Source: an uncultured Eudoraea sp.
Lineage (GTDB): Bacteria; Bacteroidota; Bacteroidia; Flavobacteriales; Flavobacteriaceae
Assembly: GCF_947490415.1 (NCBI RefSeq)
Contig: NZ_CANLGX010000005.1
Span: 124,001-188,000 of the forward strand
Direction of reading: 5' to 3'
Length of the DNA: 64,000 nt
Below the pieces are notes generated by a model. That model saw only the letters and a list, made by a program, of their open reading frames with translations, was not told the origin of the DNA and searched no databases. Shown here in pieces: positions 27,545-35,406 of the stretch. The translations under genes and the position numbers were made by a program. Each line of letters begins with the position of its first letter. The first letter of the stretch is position 1.

Positions 27545-28314
27545 TGTCATTACTTCATTCAAACATCATAGGTGAAGGTAAACCTTTAATGATCCTTCAC
27601 GGCTTTTTGGGAATGTCGGATAATTGGAAAACGCTGGGTACCCAATATGCACAACATGGCTATGAAGTTCATCTTATAGATCAACGAAATCATGGTAAGA
27701 GCTTCTGGTCAGAAGAGTTTAATTATACGATTCTTGCTGAGGATTTATACCACTATTTTAACTATTATAAGTTTTCAAGTGCTTGTATCCTGGGGCATTC
27801 TATGGGTGGTAAAACGGCAATGACCTTTGCTTGTAAGTATCAGGATTCAGTTGATAAACTAATAGTTGCCGACATTGCTCCAAAATTTTATCCTCCTCAT
27901 CATCAATATATTATTGATGCCTTAACAACCCTACGAATGGACGAAATTCCCTCTCGAAGTCAGGCCGATTTTCTTCTTGCAAAACACATTCATGATTGGG
28001 GAATAAGGCAGTTTTTATTAAAAAACCTTTATTGGAAGGAAAAAGGAAAATTAGCCTTTCGTTTTAACCTTGACGTCCTGGCACAAAAAATGGAAGAAAT
28101 TGGGGAACCCCTTGGCCATACAGAGTCCTTTGCCGGCCCGACCTTATTTTTAAGAGGCAGCAGATCAGAGTACATTACTACTGAAGACCTGTTTGAAATT
28201 AAGCGTCATTTTCCGAAAGCCGAGCTTGAAACAATCGATGATGCAGGGCATTGGTTACATGCCGAAAACCCGCAACAGTTTATTGAAAAATCTATGGTTT
28301 TTCTGAATGCTTAA
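27544..28314 (+). CDS. Alpha/beta hydrolase (YbfF-like esterase)
   Basis: The 256-aa alpha/beta hydrolase has the oxyanion-hole HGFLGMSDNW, the nucleophile elbow GHSMGG (about residue 86) and the catalytic His in DDAGHWLHAENP (about 239). It resembles the YbfF/ABHD11 esterase group. Its start overlaps the pdxJ stop by one base, so it is translationally coupled to pdxJ; no link between the two functions is known to me. The substrate is unknown. Confidence 0.9.
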   Translation: MSLLHSNIIGEGKPLMILHGFLGMSDNWKTLGTQYAQHGYEVHLIDQRNHGKSFWSEEFNYTILAEDLYHYFNYYKFSSACILGHSMGGKTAMTFACKYQDSVDKLIVADIAPKFYPPHHQYIIDALTTLRMDEIPSRSQADFLLAKHIHDWGIRQFLLKNLYWKEKGKLAFRFNLDVLAQKMEEIGEPLGHTESFAGPTLFLRGSRSEYITTEDLFEIKRHFPKAELETIDDAGHWLHAENPQQFIEKSMVFLNA

Positions 28315-28319
28315 AAAAA

Positions 28320-28363
28320 GGGGCTAACCTGCATAGACTTGACCCTATGGGTTCTGCGGGCCC
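28320..28363 (+). terminator. Hairpin after the pdxJ-hydrolase pair, possible terminator
   Basis: An imperfect stem formed by GGGC, ACC and CATAG on the left and CTATG, GGT and GCCC on the right. It starts a few bases after the hydrolase stop. The bases after it are A-rich rather than T-rich, so it is not a textbook intrinsic terminator and may be another RNA structure. Confidence 0.4.
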
Positions 28364-28450
28364 TAATAATAAATATTAAAAAAAATAACTACTTTTAAGG
28401 ATACCAATTGACTTTGACACTCTTTTTATTAATGCTAAAGACCTAATCAA

Positions 28451-28801
28451 ATGAAACTTATTATTCGAATTTTATTAAGTGCCCTGGCAGTAGTCATACT
28501 GGCAAATATCCTGCCTGGTGTTGGAGTAGATTCCTATACTACGGCGATCATAGTGGCCATTGTATTAGGCCTTTTAAATTTTATTGTTAAACCTATTTTG
28601 ATAATACTTACTTTGCCTATTACCATACTAACATTGGGCTTATTCTTACTTATTATTAACGCCCTGATTATATTGCTGGCAGACAGGTTTGTCTCCGGGT
28701 TTACCGTAGATACTATTTGGTGGGCGTTGTTGTTCAGTCTTCTGTTAACCTTCCTTGAATCTCTCTTTTTCTCCTTTTTAAAAGAGGATAAAATTTCCTG
28801 A
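28451..28801 (+). CDS. Phage-holin-4-like (YvlD family) membrane protein
   Basis: A 116-aa protein made almost only of four transmembrane helices (LLSALAVVILANILPGVGV, IIVAIVLGLLNFIVKPILII, TILTLGLFLLIINALIILLA, WWALLFSLLLTFLESLFFSF). This is the pattern of the phage_holin_4_2/YvlD family, which is chromosomal and widespread despite its name. There are no phage genes around it, so prophage origin is not supported. The function is unknown, possibly envelope stress. It lies just ahead of tig, but tig has its own promoter. Confidence 0.85.
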   Translation: MKLIIRILLSALAVVILANILPGVGVDSYTTAIIVAIVLGLLNFIVKPILIILTLPITILTLGLFLLIINALIILLADRFVSGFTVDTIWWALLFSLLLTFLESLFFSFLKEDKIS

Positions 28802-28832
28802 TTCAAGATTTGATAATCAGCTATTTAAAAAC

Positions 28833-28863
28833 TTGTCCCAGTTCATAAAATATCTTATTTTTG
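28833..28863 (+). promoter_or_regulatory. Promoter of tig
   Basis: TTG at 28833-28835, 20 bp spacing, then TATTTTTG at 28856-28863. Both boxes and the spacing match the Bacteroidetes sigma-ABfr consensus. The second box lies 33 bp before the tig ATG. Confidence 0.7.
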
Positions 28864-28896
28864 CATCCCATTTTAGAAAGCAAATAAGAGATATCA

Positions 28897-30219
28897 ATGA
28901 ATATTCAGAAAGAGCAGATAGACGAGTTAAATGCCATTGTAAAAGTAGCTATATCGAAAGAAGACTATAGTGACAAGGTAGATAAAATTCTTAAGGATTA
29001 TAAAAAACAGGCAAATATTCCGGGGTTCAGGAAAGGTCAGGTTCCCATGGGATTAATCAAGAAACAGTACGGTAAAGCCGTTTTGGTTGACGAAGTAAAT
29101 AAACTTTTACAGGATAACCTTAATAAATATCTCACCGAAGAAAAATTAGATGTCCTTGGAAATCCCCTTCCAAAACAACAGGATAATTTTAATTGGGAGG
29201 CAGAAGATTTTTCTTTTGAATTTGAATTGGGCCTTGCTCCTAATTTTGAAGTAACTCTAAAGACAAAAAAACCGGTTATTCATTATAAAATTGTAGCTGA
29301 TAAGAAGATGATAGATGAACAGGTTGAGCGTATTAGAAAACAATACGGCAAACTGATTAGTAAATCTGAAGCTGGGAAGAACGACGAACTTACAGGTGTT
29401 TTTAGAAATGAAGAAGAGGAAATAGATCATAAGTCCAACCTTGAAATGTCTAAAGTGAAAAGTAAAAAGGCCATAGACAGTCTTCTGGGAAAAAAAGCAG
29501 GTGATACAGTAATTTTGAAAACCAAAGGCCTATTTAAAGAAGACTATTTATTATCAGGAGCTTTAGGAATTCAAAGGGAAAAGGTAGAAAAACTAAATAT
29601 AGAAGTAAGTTTTACTATAGAGGAAATCAATGAGAGGGAGTCTGCGAATTTAGATCAGGAATTGTTCGATAAACTTTTTGGCAAAGATGCTATTACTTCA
29701 GAAAAAGATCTCAGAGAAAGAATTAAAGAAGATTCAGAGAAACAATTTGAACAACAGGCAGATCAGAAATTATTGAATGATGTTACAGAACGGCTTATTG
29801 AAACTATAAAATTTGATCTTCCAGCCGGATTCCTTAAAAAATGGATTCAGACCACAGGGGAAAAATCCCTATCCGAAGAAGAGGCCAATGATGAATATGA
29901 AAAGTCTGAAAAAGGACTTCGCTATCAATTAATTGAAGGCAAAATCATTAAGGATAACGGTATTGAAATCCAATTTGATGAATTGAAAGAGTTTGCCAAA
30001 GGTTTTATTAAATCTCAGATGGCACAATACGGGCAGTTAAATCCACAAGAAGAAGAACTGGACAATATTGCATCCAGAGTTTTGGGCAATCAGGAAGAAG
30101 TAAAAAGACTATCTGAACAGCTAATGAGTCAAAAACTTCTTGCCCTTTATAAGGAAAAGGCGAATTTGAAGAAAAAAGAGGTTACTTATGATAATTTCGT
30201 GAAAGAGGTTTACGGGTAA
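28897..30219 (+). CDS. tig: Trigger factor
   Basis: A ribosome-bound chaperone that meets nascent chains. The 440-aa protein has the ribosome-binding signature IPGFRKGQVPMGLIKKQYGK (about residues 42-61, the GFRxGxxP loop), a central PPIase-like region that is divergent (KAIDSLLGKKAGDTVILKTK) and a long helical C-terminal arm domain (LDQELFDKLFGKDAITSEKD onward). It is followed by a strong terminator and then clpP and clpX, the usual tig-clpP-clpX order. The weak conservation of the FKBP-like domain is usual for Bacteroidetes. Confidence 0.95.
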   Translation: MNIQKEQIDELNAIVKVAISKEDYSDKVDKILKDYKKQANIPGFRKGQVPMGLIKKQYGKAVLVDEVNKLLQDNLNKYLTEEKLDVLGNPLPKQQDNFNWEAEDFSFEFELGLAPNFEVTLKTKKPVIHYKIVADKKMIDEQVERIRKQYGKLISKSEAGKNDELTGVFRNEEEEIDHKSNLEMSKVKSKKAIDSLLGKKAGDTVILKTKGLFKEDYLLSGALGIQREKVEKLNIEVSFTIEEINERESANLDQELFDKLFGKDAITSEKDLRERIKEDSEKQFEQQADQKLLNDVTERLIETIKFDLPAGFLKKWIQTTGEKSLSEEEANDEYEKSEKGLRYQLIEGKIIKDNGIEIQFDELKEFAKGFIKSQMAQYGQLNPQEEELDNIASRVLGNQEEVKRLSEQLMSQKLLALYKEKANLKKKEVTYDNFVKEVYG

Positions 30220-30247
30220 AATTAAAAAATAAATTAAGTATCTTTAC

Positions 30248-30283
30248 GGTGCCGAAAGCAGTAATTTCGGCACCTTTTTTTTT
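30248..30283 (+). terminator. Intrinsic terminator after tig
   Basis: Perfect 10-bp stem GGTGCCGAAA / TTTCGGCACC with a 7-nt loop, followed by nine T. It separates tig from clpP. Confidence 0.95.
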
Positions 30284-30303
30284 AAAAAAATATCATTATA
30301 AAT

Positions 30304-30984
30304 ATGGATTTCGGAAAAGAATTTCAAAATTATGCCATTAAGGACCAAGGCATCAACAGCATGTACTATGAGCGTATTATTAGTAGTATGTATCCGGTTA
30401 ACATGACCCCAAACATTATTGAGGAAAGGCAATTGAACGCCATTGCAATGGACGTTTTCTCGCGACTTATGATGGACCGTATCATTTTTCTAGGAACAGG
30501 AATTAATGACCAGGTAGCCAATATTGTGCAGGCGCAATTACTTTTTCTGGCCAGTGCAGATTCATCAAAAGATATCCAGATTTATATTAACTCTCCGGGA
30601 GGTAGTGTTTATGCAGGCCTGGGCATCTATGATACCATGCAATTTATTAAACCGGATGTGGCTACTATTTGCACAGGAATGGCCGCTTCCATGGCTGCAG
30701 TTCTTCTATGCGCCGGAGAAAAAGGCAAACGCAGTGGTTTGACACATTCACGGGTAATGATTCACCAACCGATGTCCGGAGCCCAGGGGCAGGCAAGTGA
30801 CATAGAGATTGCTGCTATTGAAGTCCTTAAAATTAAGGATGAATTATACCAAATTATATCTAAACACTCTGGTCAAAAATTTGATAAAGTATATGAAGAT
30901 AGCGATCGGGATTATTGGATGAAAGCTCAAGAAGCGAAAGATTATGGTATGATTGACGAAATTTTAGAAAGGGATAAGGATTAA
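30304..30984 (+). CDS. clpP: ATP-dependent Clp protease proteolytic subunit
   Basis: A serine protease that forms the tetradecameric ClpP barrel with ClpX. The 226-aa protein carries the nucleophile in [13 protein letters not shown], the catalytic His in HSRVMIHQP and the Asp in the DRDYWM segment. [19 protein letters not shown] is the oxyanion/strand region. It is some 25-30 residues longer than E. coli ClpP at the N-terminus, which may be a propeptide. clpX follows after 96 bp. It starts only 20 bp after the tig terminator T-run, so its promoter must overlap the terminator or lie within tig. Confidence 0.97.
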   Translation: MDFGKEFQNYAIKDQGINSMYYERIISSMYPVNMTPNIIEERQLNAIAMDVFSRLMMDRIIFLGTGINDQVANIVQAQLLFLASADSSKDIQIYINSPGGSVYAGLGIYDTMQFIKPDVATICTGMAASMAAVLLCAGEKGKRSGLTHSRVMIHQPMSGAQGQASDIEIAAIEVLKIKDELYQIISKHSGQKFDKVYEDSDRDYWMKAQEAKDYGMIDEILERDKD

Positions 30985-31080
30985 TTTCGACGAAATACCC
31001 ATATTTAAAGTATTATGGGGTTATTTTAATGAACCAAAATTGCTTTTGTTTCGTTATTGTTTAGAAATCTAGTTAAAGTT

Positions 31081-32316
31081 ATGGCTAAGGAAAATCTGGA
31101 ATGTTCTTTTTGTGGAAGAAAAAAACCTGAGACCAATCTTTTGATTGCAGGTTTGGACGCTCATATTTGTGATAGATGTATAGAACAGGCACATGGCATA
31201 GTAGCAGAAGAATCCAAGCAATCTAAGAATGATGATCTGTCTTCAGAACTTATCTTAAAAAAACCTATAGAGATAAAAGATTTCCTCGATACATATGTCA
31301 TTGGTCAGGAACGCACAAAGAGGGTATTATCAGTGGCGGTCTATAATCACTATAAAAGGCTATTGCAACCTCATTCCAAAGATGACGATATAGAGATACA
31401 GAAAAGTAATATTGTCATGGTGGGCCAAACCGGGACGGGCAAAACATTGATGGCTAAAACTATTGCCAGAATGCTTAATGTACCACTAGCCATCGTGGAT
31501 GCTACCGTATTAACGGAGGCCGGATATGTAGGCGAAGATGTGGAAAGTATCCTAACACGGCTTTTGCAGGCAGCAGATTACAATTTAGAAAAGGCCGAGA
31601 GAGGTATTGTTTTTATTGATGAGCTTGATAAAATAGCTCGTAAGAGTGATAATCCTTCTATTACACGTGACGTTTCCGGAGAAGGTGTACAACAAGGATT
31701 ACTGAAATTATTGGAGGGAACCATGGTAAATGTACCACCAAAAGGTGGGAGAAAACATCCCGATCAAAAATTTATAGAAGTGAATACTGAAAATATTCTT
31801 TTCATCGCAGGTGGCGCTTTTGATGGAATAGAGCGGATTATAACCAAACGATTGAATATGCAGGCCATTGGCTATAGCGCTGCAAAAAAAGAAGAAAGTT
31901 TGGATAATACCAATGTACTTCAATATATAATACCAAGAGATTTAAAAGAATTTGGGCTTATTCCTGAAATAATTGGAAGGTTACCTGTGCTAACGCATAT
32001 GAATCCTCTGGATGAAAAAACATTAAGAGCTATATTAACAGAACCCAAAAATGCCATTATTAAACAGTATGAAAAATTATTTGCCATGGATGGCATTAGT
32101 TTTAAGATTACTGAACAGGCATTGGATTACCTCGTGGAAAAGGCCATTGAATATAAGTTAGGAGCAAGAGGATTAAGATCCTTATGCGAAGCTGTTTTTA
32201 CAGATGCAATGTTTGAAATGCCCAGCAGCGATGAAACAGAATTTAAGGTAACTAAACCTTATGCAGAGAATAAATTATCTTATGAAACTATTAAGAAACT
32301 AAAGGCCGTTTCTTAA
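31081..32316 (+). CDS. clpX: ATP-dependent Clp protease ATP-binding subunit ClpX
   Basis: An AAA+ unfoldase feeding ClpP. About 411 aa from the ATG at 31081 ([12 protein letters not shown]); an in-frame upstream start at 31057 adds eight residues not seen in the family. The N-terminal zinc-binding domain is CSFCG...CDRC, Walker A is [11 protein letters not shown], Walker [11 protein letters not shown], with sensor and arginine-finger segments in [16 protein letters not shown] and GRLPV. The C-terminal [10 protein letters not shown] is the sensor-2 region. Its last 26 bases overlap the convergent gene at 32291. Confidence 0.97.
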   Translation: MAKENLECSFCGRKKPETNLLIAGLDAHICDRCIEQAHGIVAEESKQSKNDDLSSELILKKPIEIKDFLDTYVIGQERTKRVLSVAVYNHYKRLLQPHSKDDDIEIQKSNIVMVGQTGTGKTLMAKTIARMLNVPLAIVDATVLTEAGYVGEDVESILTRLLQAADYNLEKAERGIVFIDELDKIARKSDNPSITRDVSGEGVQQGLLKLLEGTMVNVPPKGGRKHPDQKFIEVNTENILFIAGGAFDGIERIITKRLNMQAIGYSAAKKEESLDNTNVLQYIIPRDLKEFGLIPEIIGRLPVLTHMNPLDEKTLRAILTEPKNAIIKQYEKLFAMDGISFKITEQALDYLVEKAIEYKLGARGLRSLCEAVFTDAMFEMPSSDETEFKVTKPYAENKLSYETIKKLKAVS

Positions 32317-32857
32317 AACTCATCGTATTTTTTAATAAGGCATCCAACAAATCCATACATACTTTTTGGATTACTTTGTCGTCGCTATATAATTCTCTGC
32401 CGAATTTAGGCATAATCTCCATATTCACATCCATTTCTGACAACCACTCCGGTGTTGGCTTATCCTCGTGATATTCCCCATAAAGTAAATTGATCTTACA
32501 GTCTGGTTGTTCTTTTAGTAAATGAATATTCATTGGAGAGATTGCCGTTAAAGATTTTATTGGCAACCCAGATAAACCGGCATTCCAGGCAATAGTGCCA
32601 CCTGCACAAAAAGTGAGGTAATGGCTTTCTTCACTTTCTTTCCTTAGAAGCTGAGCCAATGCCGTTCTCATGCCTCCATTATTAAGCGCTTCGCAGACAT
32701 GTTCAACTGTATCACTTTTAGGATTTATATCGGAAAGTTGACGAATATCATAAAAAACAATATCAAAATATTGTTGCAAATAGCCAAGATACGAAGTAAT
32801 CCATATGCCCTTTTTAGCGCCCCACATGTCGGATAAAACAACCAATCGTTCTGCCAT
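32291..32857 (-). CDS. Alpha/beta-hydrolase-fold protein with an altered catalytic triad
   Basis: A 188-aa protein of alpha/beta-hydrolase shape: [20 protein letters not shown] at the start, a nucleophile-elbow position [15 protein letters not shown] (about residue 86), and [11 protein letters not shown] near the acid position. The elbow has Cys where serine hydrolases have Ser and lacks the first Gly of GxSxG. The place where the catalytic His would be expected reads FGRELYSDD. It may therefore be non-catalytic or use other chemistry. It resembles small BioG/DUF452-like hydrolases only loosely. Its 3' end overlaps clpX by 26 bp, convergently. Confidence 0.7.
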   Translation of the reverse strand: MAERLVVLSDMWGAKKGIWITSYLGYLQQYFDIVFYDIRQLSDINPKSDTVEHVCEALNNGGMRTALAQLLRKESEESHYLTFCAGGTIAWNAGLSGLPIKSLTAISPMNIHLLKEQPDCKINLLYGEYHEDKPTPEWLSEMDVNMEIMPKFGRELYSDDKVIQKVCMDLLDALLKNTMSFKKRPLVS

Positions 32858-33017
32858 AAGAATAAAGTTAATTAATAAGCTGGTTAAGTTTAGAGTGGCA
32901 AAATCATCATTATTTGTCCATTTCCACTATTTTTTTGTTCACTGGATGCATTTCATCGATATACCAGCATTATAAACAATAGTCTAAAGTGAGAACAGGT
33001 AGGTTTATGTGTAATTC

Positions 33018-34532
33018 CTATTTATTCATTTCGAGCAATTCGTCTACATAGACCCTGTCATTAGACAATCGGGGGATCTTATGTTGGCCACCTAATTTTC
33101 CTTTAGACTTTAACCAGTCGTAGAAAAGGTTTTTTCTGGCCATATGAACTTTGGGCATTTTTAAAGTCATGCTGTTATATCTCTTGGCCTCATAATCAGA
33201 ATTTATAGATTTAAGGGCATTATCCAATACTTCTGTAAAATATTCAATTTCCTCAGGAGCCTTTCTGAATTCAATAATCCATTCATGCGCTCCTTTTTCA
33301 TTACGTGACATAAAAATGGGAGCTGCCGTATAATCCATTATTTCCGCGCCGGTTTTTTGACAACTACTTCTAAGAGCCTCTTCGGCATTTTCTATAATGA
33401 GTTCTTCTCCAAAAGCGTTAATATGGTGTTTGGTCCTTCCTGTAATCTTTATCCTGTAAGGATTGGTAGAAGTAAAACGAACAGTATCCCCTATTTTATA
33501 ACGCCAAAGTCCGGAATTGGTAGTAATTATAATGGCATAATTCTTATGAACCTCCACCTCCCATAATGGAATTACTTTTTGATCCAGGCTTCCATAAGTT
33601 TCCATAGGAATGAACTCATAAAAAATCCCATAATCAAGCATTAATAATAAATCATCTGCATTATTCCTGTCCTGAATGGCAAAAAACCCTTCAGACGCAT
33701 TGTAAATCTCATAATAATTAAAACTCTTCTTTGGGAGTAGATTATGGTATTGTTCCAGATATGGATTAAAACTCACTCCGCCGTGGAAATATACTTCAAG
33801 GTTTTCCCATATTTCAAACAAGTCCTGCTTACCTGTTTTTTCCAATACTTGATTTAACAGAACTAACATCCAGGATGGAACACCAGCCAAACTAGTGACA
33901 TTTTCATGTATGCTTTCCTTTATAATAGCATCCATTTTAGTTTCCCATTCACTCATAAGAGAGACCCTACTGCTTGGTGTACTGCTCAATTCTGCCCAAA
34001 ATGGCATATTATCTATTAAAATGGCCGAAAGATCCCCAAAAAATGTACCGTTATCTTCGTATAACTCCTTGCTACCTCCTAAGCGAAGACTTTTACCTGC
34101 AAATAACTGAGAATTTTCATTATTGTTTAAATAGAGGCATAATAAATCCTTTCCTGATTTATAATGGCAATCTTCTAATGCCTCAGCACTTACGGGAATA
34201 AATTTACTTTTAGCATTTGTTGTCCCGCTACTTTTTGCAAACCACTTTATGGTAGTTGGCCAAAAGATGTTTTGTTCTCCTCTTCTGGTGCGCTCTATTA
34301 AAGGTTCTATTTCTTCATAGGTAACAATAGGAATACGTTCAGCAAAAGTCTTATAGCTTGTAATTGAATCAAATTCATGCTCCCTGCCAATCTTTGTATC
34401 TTCAGCTATTCCCAGTAATTGAAACAATACTTCCTCCTGTACTTCACCAGGGTACTTCAGAAAAAGTTCTATCTGGTGATAGCGCTTTTTTAAAAGCCAT
34501 GAAGCAATGGAATTAAATAAAGGTATTGGCAT
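33018..34532 (-). CDS. GH3 auxin-responsive-promoter family protein
   Basis: The 504-aa protein belongs to the GH3 adenylate-forming superfamily, whose plant members join amino acids to auxin or jasmonate. It has the family's ATP-binding KWFAKSSGTTNAKSKFIPVS (about residues 98-117), FFAIQD, LLMLDYGIFYEFIP, and YKIGDTVRFTSTNPYRIKITGR. Bacterial GH3-like proteins are frequent in Bacteroidetes; their substrates are unknown. It is monocistronic and divergent from the DUF2797 gene. Adenylation of some acid is a reasonable inference; the acceptor is not known. Confidence 0.88.
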   Translation of the reverse strand: MPIPLFNSIASWLLKKRYHQIELFLKYPGEVQEEVLFQLLGIAEDTKIGREHEFDSITSYKTFAERIPIVTYEEIEPLIERTRRGEQNIFWPTTIKWFAKSSGTTNAKSKFIPVSAEALEDCHYKSGKDLLCLYLNNNENSQLFAGKSLRLGGSKELYEDNGTFFGDLSAILIDNMPFWAELSSTPSSRVSLMSEWETKMDAIIKESIHENVTSLAGVPSWMLVLLNQVLEKTGKQDLFEIWENLEVYFHGGVSFNPYLEQYHNLLPKKSFNYYEIYNASEGFFAIQDRNNADDLLLMLDYGIFYEFIPMETYGSLDQKVIPLWEVEVHKNYAIIITTNSGLWRYKIGDTVRFTSTNPYRIKITGRTKHHINAFGEELIIENAEEALRSSCQKTGAEIMDYTAAPIFMSRNEKGAHEWIIEFRKAPEEIEYFTEVLDNALKSINSDYEAKRYNSMTLKMPKVHMARKNLFYDWLKSKGKLGGQHKIPRLSNDRVYVDELLEMNK

Positions 34533-34542
34533 TTTTGGGTAT

Positions 34543-34571
34543 CTTTAGCGGTTTAAACCTAACTGCTAAAG
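34543..34571. promoter_or_regulatory. Nested inverted repeats between GH3-like and DUF2797 genes
   Basis: CTTTAGC (34543-34549) and GCTAAAG (34565-34571) flank a perfect GGTTTAAACC palindrome. Each arm is also part of a TAnnTTTA box (TATCTTTA on plus, TAACTTTA on minus), so the repeats may be the -7 elements of the two divergent promoters, or an operator. Confidence 0.4.
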
Positions 34572-34611
34572 TTAGTATTTTCAAATGAATTTTTAATAAA
34601 AATCGCCATTC

Positions 34612-35406
34612 ATGGGTTACGAGGGTGTATTGCGTAAGATGCAATCTGAAATGGGGCAACCCATTCAGTATTATTTGATATTTAATGACGACTTTTTAAA
34701 TGTCAATCAGGTATTGGACAAAGAAATGCAGTTCAATTTTATAAAATACCAGTGCCTGAATTGTAATGAAGACAGGCCAATTTTCAGGCAAGGTTATTGT
34801 CAAAATTGTTTTTTTGAAACTCCTGCCGCGGGTGACTGGATAATGAGACCAGAACTTAGTGTGGCACATTTAAACAAAGAAGACCGGGATTTGGAATATG
34901 AAAAAAAAGTGCAATTACAACCTCATATTGTTTACCTGGCAAATTCCAGTAATGTTAAGGTGGGTGTTACACGGAAATCGCAGATCCCTACAAGATGGAT
35001 CGATCAGGGTGCACATGAAGCCATCGAAATTGTTGAGGTTCCCAATCGTTATTTGGCCGGTATAACAGAACTGGCCTTAAAAGAACATGTCAGCGATAAA
35101 ACCAATTGGCGTAAAATGCTAACTAATACAATTGAAGACGTAGATTTAATTCAATGGCGAAATAAGTTAAGTAAATACATCCCCGAAGAAGCTGCTACAT
35201 ATTATATTGAAAACAATCAGGAAACCCATATGGAGTTTCCAGTTCTGCAATATCCGGTAAAAGTGAAAAGCCTTAATCTCGAAAAAACCAGAGAGTTTAA
35301 GGGTGTCTTAAAAGGAATAAAGGGACAATATTTAATTTTTGAGGATAATACGGTGTTCAATATTAGAGGTAATGAAGGTTTGTATGTTTCTCTCGGTGTC
35401 AGTTAA
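34612..35406 (+). CDS. DUF2797 zinc-finger protein
   Basis: The 264-aa protein has a four-cysteine zinc site, CLNC and CQNCFFETPA about 20 residues apart (near residues 48 and 65), followed by a GIY-YIG-like region (HIVYLANSSNVKVGVTRKSQ, WIDQGA, ITELALKEHVSDKTNWRKML). These are the DUF2797 hallmarks. The fold suggests nucleic-acid contact, but the function is unknown. The last eight bases overlap the convergent AsmA-like gene. Confidence 0.86.
   Translation: MGYEGVLRKMQSEMGQPIQYYLIFNDDFLNVNQVLDKEMQFNFIKYQCLNCNEDRPIFRQGYCQNCFFETPAAGDWIMRPELSVAHLNKEDRDLEYEKKVQLQPHIVYLANSSNVKVGVTRKSQIPTRWIDQGAHEAIEIVEVPNRYLAGITELALKEHVSDKTNWRKMLTNTIEDVDLIQWRNKLSKYIPEEAATYYIENNQETHMEFPVLQYPVKVKSLNLEKTREFKGVLKGIKGQYLIFEDNTVFNIRGNEGLYVSLGVS

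Noticed and set aside
28320-28363. Hairpin after the hydrolase as a riboswitch for the holin-like gene
   Set aside because: The stem is imperfect, no known aptamer motif fits, and it sits right at a gene end where a terminator-like structure is more likely.
28451-28801. Holin-like gene taken as a sign of a prophage
   Set aside because: The YvlD/phage_holin_4_2 family is chromosomal and widespread; no lysis, capsid, tail or integrase gene is near.
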